A stretch of DNA of 5,189 bases, taken from positions 1-5,189 of the forward strand of contig DAWL01000188.1 of assembly GCA_002505935.1 (NCBI GenBank). The letters are read 5' to 3'. Made by a program: the position numbers and the translations under genes. This DNA comes from Euryarchaeota archaeon UBA226. Its GTDB lineage: Archaea; Thermoplasmatota; Poseidoniia; Poseidoniales; Poseidoniaceae. Shown in pieces: positions 1 to 5,189 of the stretch. Positions within the stretch are counted from its first letter, which is position 1, and each line of letters begins with the position of its first letter. The notes below the pieces were generated by a model, which was not told where the DNA came from, did not search any database, and was given only the letters and a program-made list of their open reading frames with translations.

Positions 1-782
1 CTTGCGACATCTCTGTATCCTGATACATGCCATCCCTTTACTCTGGCGATTCGTTTCGGAGTATGTTTGAGGCGATTCCTCATCTTCTTTCTTCTTTCCA
101 AGAATGCGGTTCCAACCAATAACCTAGGCAGGCGCCCATCCGGTCTTGGAATTCCTTCTTCCATATCTTCGATGGCATCATGTGGTTTGAGACTGACAAG
201 CCTGCTGTGTACCTTAGGTTGTGGTACGAAGGCATGGGGTGGAACTTTGAGGTCCATTTCGGCATTCCATTCCATGGCAGTTGTCATTCCTAGTGAACCT
301 CGGCTAGAAATCCCTTCACTCATGCATAATCTTACGGCGAATTCTTCCTGAAGAAGCATGACTAGGCAACGAAAGTTGGAATATTGGCGTTGGTGCTGTG
401 CTAATCGGTCGATCAATGGACTAGAAATCTGATAGGGAATATTAGCGACTACTGCGCTCAAATCAAGAGGAAATTTTTCTTGTAAAGCATCCCCCTCAAT
501 CAAATGCAGATTTTCGTGTTGTAGATTTTCTCGTAGGTGCTCACATGCTAAGGAGTCTATCTCGATGGCGGTCACTTTGGCTCCACTTGCAAGGATTTTC
601 TGGGTAAGTGTTCCCGGCCCAGGTCCGATTTCAAGCACGTGATCATCTTCGTTGAGGCCTGCCAATTCAACGGCTCTATCGAGTACCGAGTCATCGATTA
701 GGAAGTGCTGTCCCAATTCCTTTGAAGCAGAACTTCTGGACAGTAGTGAATCAACCAACCAAGTGGTTTCCCGAAGAGTCAC
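1..782 (-). CDS. ksgA: 16S rRNA adenine N6,N6-dimethyltransferase KsgA/RsmA (Dim1 family), 3' end cut by window edge
   Basis: The enzyme uses S-adenosylmethionine to dimethylate two adjacent adenines in the loop of the last small-subunit rRNA helix, a late ribosome-maturation step. The visible 260 residues show the family signatures in order: GQHFL at 24-28, SAM motif I EIGPGPGTLT at 51-60, the acidic AIEID at 72-76, GDA at 97-99, and the catalytic NIPY at 114-117 followed by QISSP. Further on are the PPHAFVPQPKVHSRLV segment near 181-196 and a basic C-terminal helix ERRKKMRNRL near 229-238. Archaeal members have about 260-290 residues, so only a short tail should be missing beyond base 1. 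The start is GTG at 780-782, one base after the DUF655 stop, with AGGAGGG at 788-794 five bases upstream. This spacing implies translational coupling with DUF655. Identification is very secure; the true stop cannot be seen. Confidence 0.96.
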   Translation of the reverse strand, partial: MTLRETTWLVDSLLSRSSASKELGQHFLIDDSVLDRAVELAGLNEDDHVLEIGPGPGTLTQKILASGAKVTAIEIDSLACEHLRENLQHENLHLIEGDALQEKFPLDLSAVVANIPYQISSPLIDRLAQHQRQYSNFRCLVMLLQEEFAVRLCMSEGISSRGSLGMTTAMEWNAEMDLKVPPHAFVPQPKVHSRLVSLKPHDAIEDMEEGIPRPDGRLPRLLVGTAFLERRKKMRNRLKHTPKRIARVKGWHVSGYRDVA

Positions 783-783
783 C

Positions 784-1359
784 CTATCCCTCCTGACGCA
801 GGAGGAGGTCGACCAATCGTGGTTCGAGTTTGTTGTCTGCCAGTTCCATGGCCAACCGTTCAGCGAGCAGTTCAGCACTATCGATATTGCATGAAGAATC
901 GAGAGCAGCCAAATCGCTCCATCCTTTACGACCACGAGCCTCAACCATTTCTCTGGCTTTTCTTGGCCCTACTCCTTGTAGGAGTTCAAAGGCGTGCATC
1001 TTCAAGGATAGGTTTCCAGCACGATTGTAGAAAGATAGGTAGGCATTAGGTAGGTCACGAATGATGTTCACAATGACTTCTGACATGTCGGCTTGTGCAC
1101 GATTGGGTAAGTCTCTGTAGCGAGTCATACCAAGTGGCTCGGCCACTACATCTCGCTTGCTCAAGTCTTCTCCGAAGTAGACTCTAGTTCCCAGTCCTTG
1201 ATTTGAAACACCAGGCCTTTCGCGTAGACGAATAAGGTGTAACTTGTTCTCGCTCAGAGCAAACATGACTCCACTACCAGAATGATCGAGGATTCGAGCC
1301 CACTCCTCTCCATCAAGAGGGTCAACGTCCTCTCGACCCATTCCTCTTCTAGGCTGCAT
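784..1359 (-). CDS. DUF655 family protein (OB-like N-terminal part plus helix-hairpin-helix), function unknown
   Basis: This protein belongs to the archaeal DUF655 family, encoded between rpoF and ksgA in many archaea; its function is not established. From the ATG at 1357-1359 it has 191 residues. Residues about 30-75 contain a beta-rich stretch (VMFALSENKLHLIRL, then GTRVYFGE) that matches the OB-like half of the family. Residues about 121-154 contain LKMHAFELLQGVGPRKAREM, with GVG at 129-131, a helix-hairpin-helix of the type that binds nucleic acid backbones. The start is uncertain. ATG 1357-1359 has GAGG seven bases upstream and leaves a 25-base gap after rpoF. A TTG at 1411-1413 would add 18 residues, overlap rpoF by 29 bases and keep an extra hydrophobic strand (GRGIV), but it lacks a good ribosome site. 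The family usually begins with a YAYVLDYLP-like strand, which is not clearly preserved here. The family call rests on the HhH segment and the neighbours. Confidence 0.85.
   Translation of the reverse strand: MQPRRGMGREDVDPLDGEEWARILDHSGSGVMFALSENKLHLIRLRERPGVSNQGLGTRVYFGEDLSKRDVVAEPLGMTRYRDLPNRAQADMSEVIVNIIRDLPNAYLSFYNRAGNLSLKMHAFELLQGVGPRKAREMVEARGRKGWSDLAALDSSCNIDSAELLAERLAMELADNKLEPRLVDLLLRQEG
788..794 (-). promoter_or_regulatory. Ribosome binding site of ksgA inside the DUF655 gene end
   Basis: Minus-strand AGGAGGG lies five bases before the GTG start of ksgA and is formed by the last codons of the DUF655 gene. It is the strongest Shine-Dalgarno match in the window. It decides the otherwise weak GTG start and suggests that ribosomes finishing DUF655 reinitiate on ksgA. 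Confidence 0.75.
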
Positions 1360-1384
1360 GACGATTCCTCGGCCAAAGACGGTT

Positions 1385-1744
1385 TCATTCGATACCGATA
1401 TGTTGTCGGACAATGTCGATCATCTGCTCGATTTCAGCAGCATCGACAGCGATACGGCGACTTGCCAGAACCGCACGAACATCCTCAGGGTGTACTGGCA
1501 TGACTTCTGCCAACTTTGCAGCCAGTTCTGGATACTTGGACAACTTCTCGATTTCCAAGAAAGCAGCATACATTTCCTTGAACACCTTGCTTTCAGTCTT
1601 ATGGCCGTTGCGATTGTCGCTAGCAGCCCACTCAGCGTGCTGTAGTGCCAACTTCTGTTCGTAGGTCAGGAATCCTCTTCGCTCCTGTGTATCAACCAAT
1701 GTGTTTCTTACAGTCTCATAATCTAGAAATACGTCGTCAGACAT
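1385..1744 (-). CDS. rpoF: DNA-directed RNA polymerase subunit Rpo4 (RpoF, Rpb4 homologue)
   Basis: Rpo4 pairs with Rpo7 to form the stalk of archaeal RNA polymerase, which contacts emerging RNA and helps promoter opening. The 119-residue product has the usual family length. It begins MSDDVFLDYETVRNTL, followed by the typical LTYEQKLALQHAEWAA at about 26-41. A C-terminal HRDC-like helical region (about 60-119) includes VMPVHPEDVRAVLASRR and ends in EIEQMIDIV, the MP-x(5)-(D/E)-(V/L)-R-A-(I/V) pattern typical of archaeal Rpo4. The ATG at 1742-1744 is preceded by GAGGTGA at 1749-1755, which overlaps the L21e stop codon, so the two genes are probably translationally coupled. Its co-location with L21e, DUF655 and ksgA is a conserved archaeal arrangement. 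Nothing is truncated. Confidence 0.95.
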   Translation of the reverse strand: MSDDVFLDYETVRNTLVDTQERRGFLTYEQKLALQHAEWAASDNRNGHKTESKVFKEMYAAFLEIEKLSKYPELAAKLAEVMPVHPEDVRAVLASRRIAVDAAEIEQMIDIVRQHIGIE

Positions 1745-1748
1745 CTTC

Positions 1749-1755
1749 TCACCTC
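1749..1755 (-). promoter_or_regulatory. Ribosome binding site of rpoF overlapping the L21e stop
   Basis: Minus-strand GAGGTGA lies four bases before the rpoF ATG. Its first two bases are the last two of the L21e TGA stop codon (1754-1756). The same heptamer precedes the L21e start, so this genome seems to use GAGGTGA as its preferred site. Confidence 0.75.
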
Positions 1756-2044
1756 ACTCTAGATGACGTAGGTGCTCAGGGCGAGCTACCACGGTCTTCT
1801 TCATGTTTCCATCTTTAACTTCAACGACCCAAGCGCGTCCTTGCTTACCTGAGATACGACCGCTTCGGCCATTGAATCTGCGATGAGGCATACCCTTCTG
1901 CTGTCCTCCATCAAGGACTACAGCAACTCTGTCCCCAACTTCGTATTCGTGCATGACTCTCGCGATGTTGAGTCTGCCGCGCTCGCTCTTGCTACGCCTG
2001 AGAATCTGTCGAGTTCCCTGACGTTGTCCCTTGCTTCGCTTCAC
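1754..2044 (-). CDS. rpl21e: Large ribosomal subunit protein eL21 (L21e)
   Basis: This is a component of the archaeal/eukaryotic large ribosomal subunit, absent from bacteria. The 96-residue product is basic and matches the family throughout. It has an N-terminal MKRSKGQRQGTRQ tail rich in Lys/Arg, then YEVGDRVAVVLD near 34-45, the hallmark KGMPHRRFNGRSGRI near 50-64 (GMPH followed by RF-x-G-x-(S/T)-G), KQGRAWVVEVKDG, and a closing VARPEHLR. I chose the GTG at 2042-2044 because GAGGTGA lies five bases upstream and the protein then begins as family members do. An earlier in-frame GTG at 2051-2053 would add three residues and lies inside that ribosome site. It is the first gene of the tight block with rpoF, DUF655 and ksgA, separated from rpoF by 9 bases. 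The preceding spacer holds a TATA-like box. Confidence 0.96.
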   Translation of the reverse strand: MKRSKGQRQGTRQILRRSKSERGRLNIARVMHEYEVGDRVAVVLDGGQQKGMPHRRFNGRSGRISGKQGRAWVVEVKDGNMKKTVVARPEHLRHLE

Positions 2045-2049
2045 GGTTG

Positions 2050-2056
2050 TCACCTC
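2050..2056 (-). promoter_or_regulatory. Ribosome binding site of L21e, decides its start
   Basis: Minus-strand GAGGTGA lies five bases before GTG 2042-2044. The alternative GTG at 2051-2053 is part of this very motif, so it is unlikely to serve as the start codon. Confidence 0.7.
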
Positions 2057-2094
2057 AAATGCTCACTTGGAGCAGCCCGCCGACCTACCCGACC

Positions 2095-2102
2095 CATTTA
2101 AG
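2095..2102 (-). promoter_or_regulatory. Probable TATA box (BoxA) for the L21e-rpoF-DUF655-ksgA operon
   Basis: Minus-strand CTTAAATG is the only AT-rich stretch of its kind in the 90-base spacer between pus10 and L21e. It lies among G+C-rich flanks (GCGCG before, GGGTCGGG after). Archaeal TATA boxes sit roughly 25 bases before transcription start. That would put the start near base 2073 and give a leader of about 30 bases containing the GAGGTGA site. No clear purine-rich BRE is visible upstream, so this remains a moderate call. Confidence 0.42.
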
Positions 2103-2134
2103 CGCGCCGATGTGAAGAAGAAAGCCACCATTCG

Positions 2135-3670
2135 TCAATCTGCATGGATATCCGCTACATCGAGCCACAAAACCTTGCATTCAGATTGCAGTAATCCAGC
2201 AACGCTTGGCACGGTTCTTCCCTCATCTCCGTGGACCGTTTCCTTGACATAAGTCCCTGATTCACAGCGTAAATCCACCTGCACTTCGGGAACTCCATCA
2301 TTCATCTCCACCTTGACATTGGAGACCTCCATGACACGTCTCTTGCGCACCTTGTCGGCTCTGCGATGTGCAACACGTTTGGGCGTCCTCTGCTCAAGAA
2401 CAGTTCCTTCCATTCCAAGGAGTATCTTGGTTATGGCTTCAGCATCAGGAACATGTGCGGTCTGAAGGCGCTCAATTAGATCGGCCTTTTTACCTCCTTT
2501 CTTGATCCCACGCTGGACACACAATTCTTCCAATTCTGCCTTTTTCAAACTGCTCAAATCTGTTTCATCCTCATTATTCAAAGGTAATACTGTGAAACAA
2601 ATGCGGTAAGATTTCTCAGCAGGCGTATCTTTGACTCTGACGACTTCAGACCTTTGCGAATCGCGCATCGAGTCGACTTCGATTTTGCCTTCTGCCGCCT
2701 TGTTGATAGCATCCATGACTTCTTGCATTGGCACCTTTCTCTTACGTGGATTCTTCAATTCGATAATGAAGGGTCTACCTCGTCCGAGACATCTTACATC
2801 TATGTCTTCTCTACCCATTCCGTGGAATGCATGGTCGCTAGATTCGAACAAATCTAGTAACGGGTCTCCAACCAGAGCCTGAACTGAGTTTGGATACTGC
2901 ATCCCAGTACCGCTGCATTTTGCACATCCTCTACCTTTGCAAGACCTACAAGGCCACCGAGTTTGCGGAATGCCACGTTCCAATTTGCGATATCTTCCGT
3001 AGACATAGTGACTTCTGATATCGAGATTTACATTCAGCGTCAGCAAATCGATCAGCGCAAGAATCTGCGGCTTGTCATTTACAAGATTGATACCATCTTG
3101 ACTTGCGCGCAAACATCTTGCTACTTCATCCATCAATGAAGATTTGAGTGGAGCGGAACCGGTAGCGCCGAAACGCTTGCGCAACTGGTCTTCATTTTCG
3201 GTCTGGTCCTTGGGGAATTGTGCCCCTAGTTGCAACCTATCGAATTCATGTTCACTTAGGCCATCGGCAATCAGTTCAGCCAATACCTTTGCTTCCTCAA
3301 AGAGATTCTCACAGAATGGGCACCAAGGCTCATTTTCTCTGGCTCCTTTCATGTTGACATCTCTATCCTCAACCTGAATGCGCAGAGAGGCACCAACTTC
3401 TGACAATTCTTGTCCGACTGTGGAACGCCCTCCCAATCTTCCAAGACAGTGGTCGCAGATTCCAATTCTAACCATGTGCTTGAGTCCATCAGGTGCTGGA
3501 GCAGGAGGAATCTCCTGAAGATGGGTATTGAGCTGAGGCAGTTCAAATTCCTCAATTTCGGTTTTTTCTTCTTCAACTTCAACGACTTCCAAGTCATTCC
3601 ACAAATCGAGATCTGTGCTACCAAATCCGGAACTGGCATATTTCTGCCAGTCTTCCTCTTCTTCGGTCAT
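2135..3670 (-). CDS. pus10: tRNA pseudouridine synthase Pus10 with acidic N-terminal tail and apparent SAP insertion
   Basis: Archaeal Pus10 isomerises uridines 54 and 55 in the tRNA T-loop. This 511-residue product is longer than typical archaeal Pus10 (roughly 390-430). Residues 1-60 are acidic and low in complexity. An N-terminal zinc site follows (CDHC at 72-75, CPFC at 117-120). Next come VYGRYRKLERGIPQTRWPC and a second Cys cluster (C241, C244, C249, C252). The catalytic motif HGMGREDIDVRCLGRGRPF lies at 282-301, with the nucleophile most likely D289 by GRxD alignment. Later motifs are K353-x-Y355, EQRTPKRVAHRRADKVRKRR near 426-445, and GTYVKETVHGDEGRT near 472-486. Between the Tyr motif and the RTP motif, residues about 371-402 look like a SAP domain. 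The ATG at 3668-3670 is preferred because GGGTGA lies four bases upstream. An ATG at 3695-3697 adds nine residues without a ribosome site. Function is secure; the insertion is the novelty. Confidence 0.95.
   Translation of the reverse strand: MTEEEEDWQKYASSGFGSTDLDLWNDLEVVEVEEEKTEIEEFELPQLNTHLQEIPPAPAPDGLKHMVRIGICDHCLGRLGGRSTVGQELSEVGASLRIQVEDRDVNMKGARENEPWCPFCENLFEEAKVLAELIADGLSEHEFDRLQLGAQFPKDQTENEDQLRKRFGATGSAPLKSSLMDEVARCLRASQDGINLVNDKPQILALIDLLTLNVNLDIRSHYVYGRYRKLERGIPQTRWPCRSCKGRGCAKCSGTGMQYPNSVQALVGDPLLDLFESSDHAFHGMGREDIDVRCLGRGRPFIIELKNPRKRKVPMQEVMDAINKAAEGKIEVDSMRDSQRSEVVRVKDTPAEKSYRICFTVLPLNNEDETDLSSLKKAELEELCVQRGIKKGGKKADLIERLQTAHVPDAEAITKILLGMEGTVLEQRTPKRVAHRRADKVRKRRVMEVSNVKVEMNDGVPEVQVDLRCESGTYVKETVHGDEGRTVPSVAGLLQSECKVLWLDVADIHAD
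2465..2560 (-). other. SAP-like domain inserted within Pus10
   Basis: Residues about 371-402 of Pus10 read as two short amphipathic helices, LKKAELEELCVQRG and ADLIERL, joined by the basic glycine linker IKKGGKK. This fits the SAP pattern L-x(3)-E-L-x(2)-L/C-x(2)-R-G-x(4)-G-x-K-x(2)-L-x(2)-R-L, a module of about 35 residues that binds DNA or RNA in other proteins. In archaeal Pus10 sequences as I know them, this position is a short linker before the helix preceding the RTPKRV motif. The domain call is by pattern only; a role in tRNA binding is inference. Confidence 0.75.
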
Positions 3671-3674
3671 TCTC

Positions 3675-3680
3675 TCACCC
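3675..3680 (-). promoter_or_regulatory. Ribosome binding site supporting the downstream pus10 start
   Basis: Minus-strand GGGTGA lies four bases before ATG 3668-3670, the same spacing as at rpoF. No comparable site precedes ATG 3695-3697, where the upstream bases are GACCCAGACCTA. Confidence 0.55.
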
Positions 3681-3702
3681 AGTCCTCTACTCGACATTAG
3701 GT

Positions 3703-3738
3703 CTGGGTCCGATGCCTCAGAATGGCTTCGAATCCCAG
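3703..3738 (-). other. Imperfect stem-loop in the leader of pus10
   Basis: Read as minus-strand RNA, CTGGG (3738-3734) pairs with CCCAG (3707-3703). After one unpaired A, TTCGAAGCC pairs with GGCATCGGA, leaving one A-A mismatch and one G-U wobble, around the seven-base loop AUUCUGA. That is 13 pairs in 36 bases. On the plus strand the wobble becomes a C-A mismatch, so the fold favours minus-strand RNA. No U tract follows, which argues against a bacterial-type terminator. It begins 33 bases before the preferred pus10 ATG and 47 bases after the RND stop. Possible roles are translational control of pus10 or an RNA processing or stability element; none is shown. Confidence 0.5.
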
Positions 3739-3785
3739 GACTCGCCCTTCAGGACATGTTGTCGGTGCGGCCCCCACTCAAGAAC

Positions 3786-5189
3786 CTACTCTTCTTCAGA
3801 TGCATTGCCATCTCTCAACAAACCTATGGCCGCAGTTGTCAATACCATGCTAGCGATAAGGGAAAGTAGAATCATCATAGCGCTGAACAATCCAAAGGAT
3901 GCAAACAAGCCCATCGGCGATATGGCGATTATCAGGAAACCGGTTGCGTCACTGGCAGCACTACCAACCAAAGCAAGGCCGCTGGCACCGCCTACCGCGA
4001 GCAGGGATGCATGTTTGGTAGCCCCCTTGGCTCGCTCTTCGCGATATCGTTCAGTCACATGTATGCAGTAATCTATGCCGACCCCTAGTGAAATCGCAGC
4101 AATGGCTACAGTCACCAGATTCAGGCTATATCCATACATGTAGATCATTCCATACAACCAAATGACAACTAGAAGAATCGGCACTGTTGTTAATAGGGCT
4201 TGAGGCAAGGATCGGAACCCAATCCACAATACTGCGATAACAAAGACGATTCCAAGTAGGAGACTTGACTGCATCTCATTTTGCATCGAATTCGCAGCGA
4301 CGTAACGGGTTATGGGACGGTCAGTCCACATGACCCAAGATACTGGATGTTCATCGCTATGTGAATCAAGGCGTTCTCGTACTGAATCAGCCGCCGATAG
4401 ATTTGCGAAAGGTTCCAAGTCTTTCTCTAACTCTTCTAATGCAGGGGCCATCGAGAGGAAATCTTCTGGTTGAGTGATTCCAAATCTAAGCTGCATTCTC
4501 GGGTAAACAGGTTCCTTCCCCGAAGTGGTCAACCACGGCTTTTCAGGGTCTAGTTCTTCCTCAGGATAGATGTAGAGTGCCACTACCGACTCGGGTATTC
4601 CTGGAACGGTATTACTGGCAGGTACCCCATAGAGGCTAGTGTATCCGTAGAAGTAAACTAAACAACCTCGATGAGTCAAATCAGGCGTGACAACGAATCC
4701 GCCTGTTGAATTACATCCAACGCCAAATCCTTCGGCAGAGTTGTTCCACCCAGCCTCTTCAAATGGCGTAGAATTTTCTATCAGTGAAGCCACAGCCAAT
4801 AGGATGAGTTCATCGATTGCGAGGATGTCGACCTTCCCGTTTGGAGTTCTTGTCAATTTAGTGTCGAACCCTTCTTCGTATTGATCCATTCTTAATCTGG
4901 TTTCATCGATGGCGGCAAAAACACGCGGATCTACAACATCACCTTCGATTAGTATAGCCGCAGGCTCACCTTCGCTTGTGAACCTCTCTTGTACCAGATT
5001 TACTCCAACTGCGACATCGGAGGTCTCTTCAAGGAAATCTTCTACTTTGAAGTCGCCTTCCAAATTAGCCATACCATAGGCAGCAGGTATAGTGATCAAT
5101 AGGGCTAGACCTGCGATAACGAAGCGATTTACTCGACCAGCGGAATTCGTCGCAGTCCATTTCAACCAAGATGTTGGGACTAGATGTAA
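3786..5189 (-). CDS. RND superfamily exporter (MMPL/HAE3 type), N-terminal part beyond the window
   Basis: This is the C-terminal 467 residues of a proton-driven RND-type membrane transporter or lipid/hydrophobe exporter; the substrate is unknown. The frame has no stop up to base 5189 and no ribosome site at the first TTG (5163-5165), so the gene continues outside. From the edge, a membrane segment lies near residues 22-40, then a large extracytoplasmic domain (about 42-305). Five membrane segments follow, near 309-326, 335-352, 358-374, 401-424 and 427-456. Family signatures are GDFKVEDFL after the first segment, GVGIDYCIHVTERYREE near 369-385 (its Asp is the usual charged residue of the proton pathway), and SDATGFLIIAISPMGLFASFG in the last part. 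This is one full RND half (1 + 5 segments); full proteins contain two such halves, so this is probably the second. The extracytoplasmic domain has two cysteines (about 159 and 176) that could form a disulfide. The tail ends in acidic SEEE. Confidence 0.85.
   Translation of the reverse strand, partial: LHLVPTSWLKWTATNSAGRVNRFVIAGLALLITIPAAYGMANLEGDFKVEDFLEETSDVAVGVNLVQERFTSEGEPAAILIEGDVVDPRVFAAIDETRLRMDQYEEGFDTKLTRTPNGKVDILAIDELILLAVASLIENSTPFEEAGWNNSAEGFGVGCNSTGGFVVTPDLTHRGCLVYFYGYTSLYGVPASNTVPGIPESVVALYIYPEEELDPEKPWLTTSGKEPVYPRMQLRFGITQPEDFLSMAPALEELEKDLEPFANLSAADSVRERLDSHSDEHPVSWVMWTDRPITRYVAANSMQNEMQSSLLLGIVFVIAVLWIGFRSLPQALLTTVPILLVVIWLYGMIYMYGYSLNLVTVAIAAISLGVGIDYCIHVTERYREERAKGATKHASLLAVGGASGLALVGSAASDATGFLIIAISPMGLFASFGLFSAMMILLSLIASMVLTTAAIGLLRDGNASEEE

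Noticed and set aside
80..265. Minus-strand open frame of 61 codons inside ksgA
   Set aside because: It is out of frame with the well-matched KsgA reading, which continues to the window edge, so it is not a separate gene or a frameshifted tail.
1358..1664. Plus-strand open frames antisense to rpoF and DUF655
   Set aside because: Both strands are open here, but only the minus strand gives recognisable conserved proteins. The plus-strand translations are low in family-like patterns and lack ribosome sites.
2051..2053. GTG as the L21e start
   Set aside because: It lies inside the GAGGTGA ribosome site that serves GTG 2042-2044, and family members begin at the later position.
2114..2124. Pyrimidine-rich tract after the pus10 stop as a transcription terminator
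   Set aside because: Archaeal termination usually needs a longer uninterrupted T run. Here the Ts are broken by Cs (CTTTCTTCTTC), so it is mentioned only as a weak possibility.
3753..3776. Short GTG/CAC inverted repeat around a G/C-rich run in the RND-pus10 spacer
   Set aside because: Only about three pairs can form around the loop, which is expected by chance in G/C-rich sequence.
3681..3785. Possible tRNA gene around a T-loop-like TTCGAAT and the AGTCCT/AGGACT inverted pair
   Set aside because: The bases flanking TTCGAAT do not make a five-pair T stem. The outer pair spans only about 62 bases, and no anticodon or D arm can be drawn. The signal is better explained by the local stem-loop at 3703-3738.
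3712..4071. Plus-strand open frame of 119 codons with a CxxC-like start
   Set aside because: It runs antisense over the conserved C-terminal membrane part of the RND gene, has no ribosome site, and resembles no family I recognise. It is a shadow frame.

Overview
The window is archaeal chromosome, almost certainly euryarchaeal. Every gene lies on the minus strand, so the genes read from right to left. Diagnostic genes are the archaeal/eukaryotic ribosomal protein L21e, the RNA polymerase subunit Rpo4 (RpoF/Rpb4), the DUF655 protein and the archaeal Pus10 pseudouridine synthase. They stand in the order pus10 - L21e - rpoF - DUF655 - ksgA, a conserved archaeal information-processing neighbourhood. 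Moderate base composition by eye, good GAGGTGA/AGGAGGG Shine-Dalgarno sites, acidic proteins and an HAE3-type RND protein next door would suit a Thermoplasmata-related marine lineage such as Marine Group II (Poseidoniales). That placement is inference; I could not run a search.

Layout in transcription order. (1) 5189-3786: the C-terminal part of an RND/MMPL-type membrane exporter, whose reading frame is open to the window edge, so its N-terminal part is missing. (2) 3785-3671: a spacer holding a strong stem-loop just upstream of pus10. (3) 3670-2135: Pus10, with an acidic N-terminal tail, two Cys-pair zinc sites and an apparent SAP domain inserted in the catalytic half. (4) 2134-2045: a spacer with a TATA-like box. 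(5) 2044-1754: L21e. (6) 1744-1385: Rpo4/RpoF. (7) 1359-784: DUF655 protein. (8) 782-1: KsgA/RsmA rRNA dimethyltransferase, cut by the left window edge a little before its end.

Genes 5 to 8 are packed so tightly (gaps of 9, 25 and 1 bases, with ribosome binding sites overlapping the preceding stop codon or gene end) that they must form one operon. It links a ribosomal protein, an RNA polymerase subunit, a protein of unknown function with a helix-hairpin-helix, and a ribosome-maturation methyltransferase. Pus10 modifies tRNA and sits one short promoter-bearing spacer upstream. The RND gene looks functionally unrelated.

The most unusual observation is the SAP-like nucleic-acid-binding module inside Pus10. 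Next is the imperfect hairpin ahead of pus10, which pairs better as minus-strand RNA than as plus-strand RNA. No tRNA, rRNA, CRISPR array, insertion sequence or phage gene was seen.
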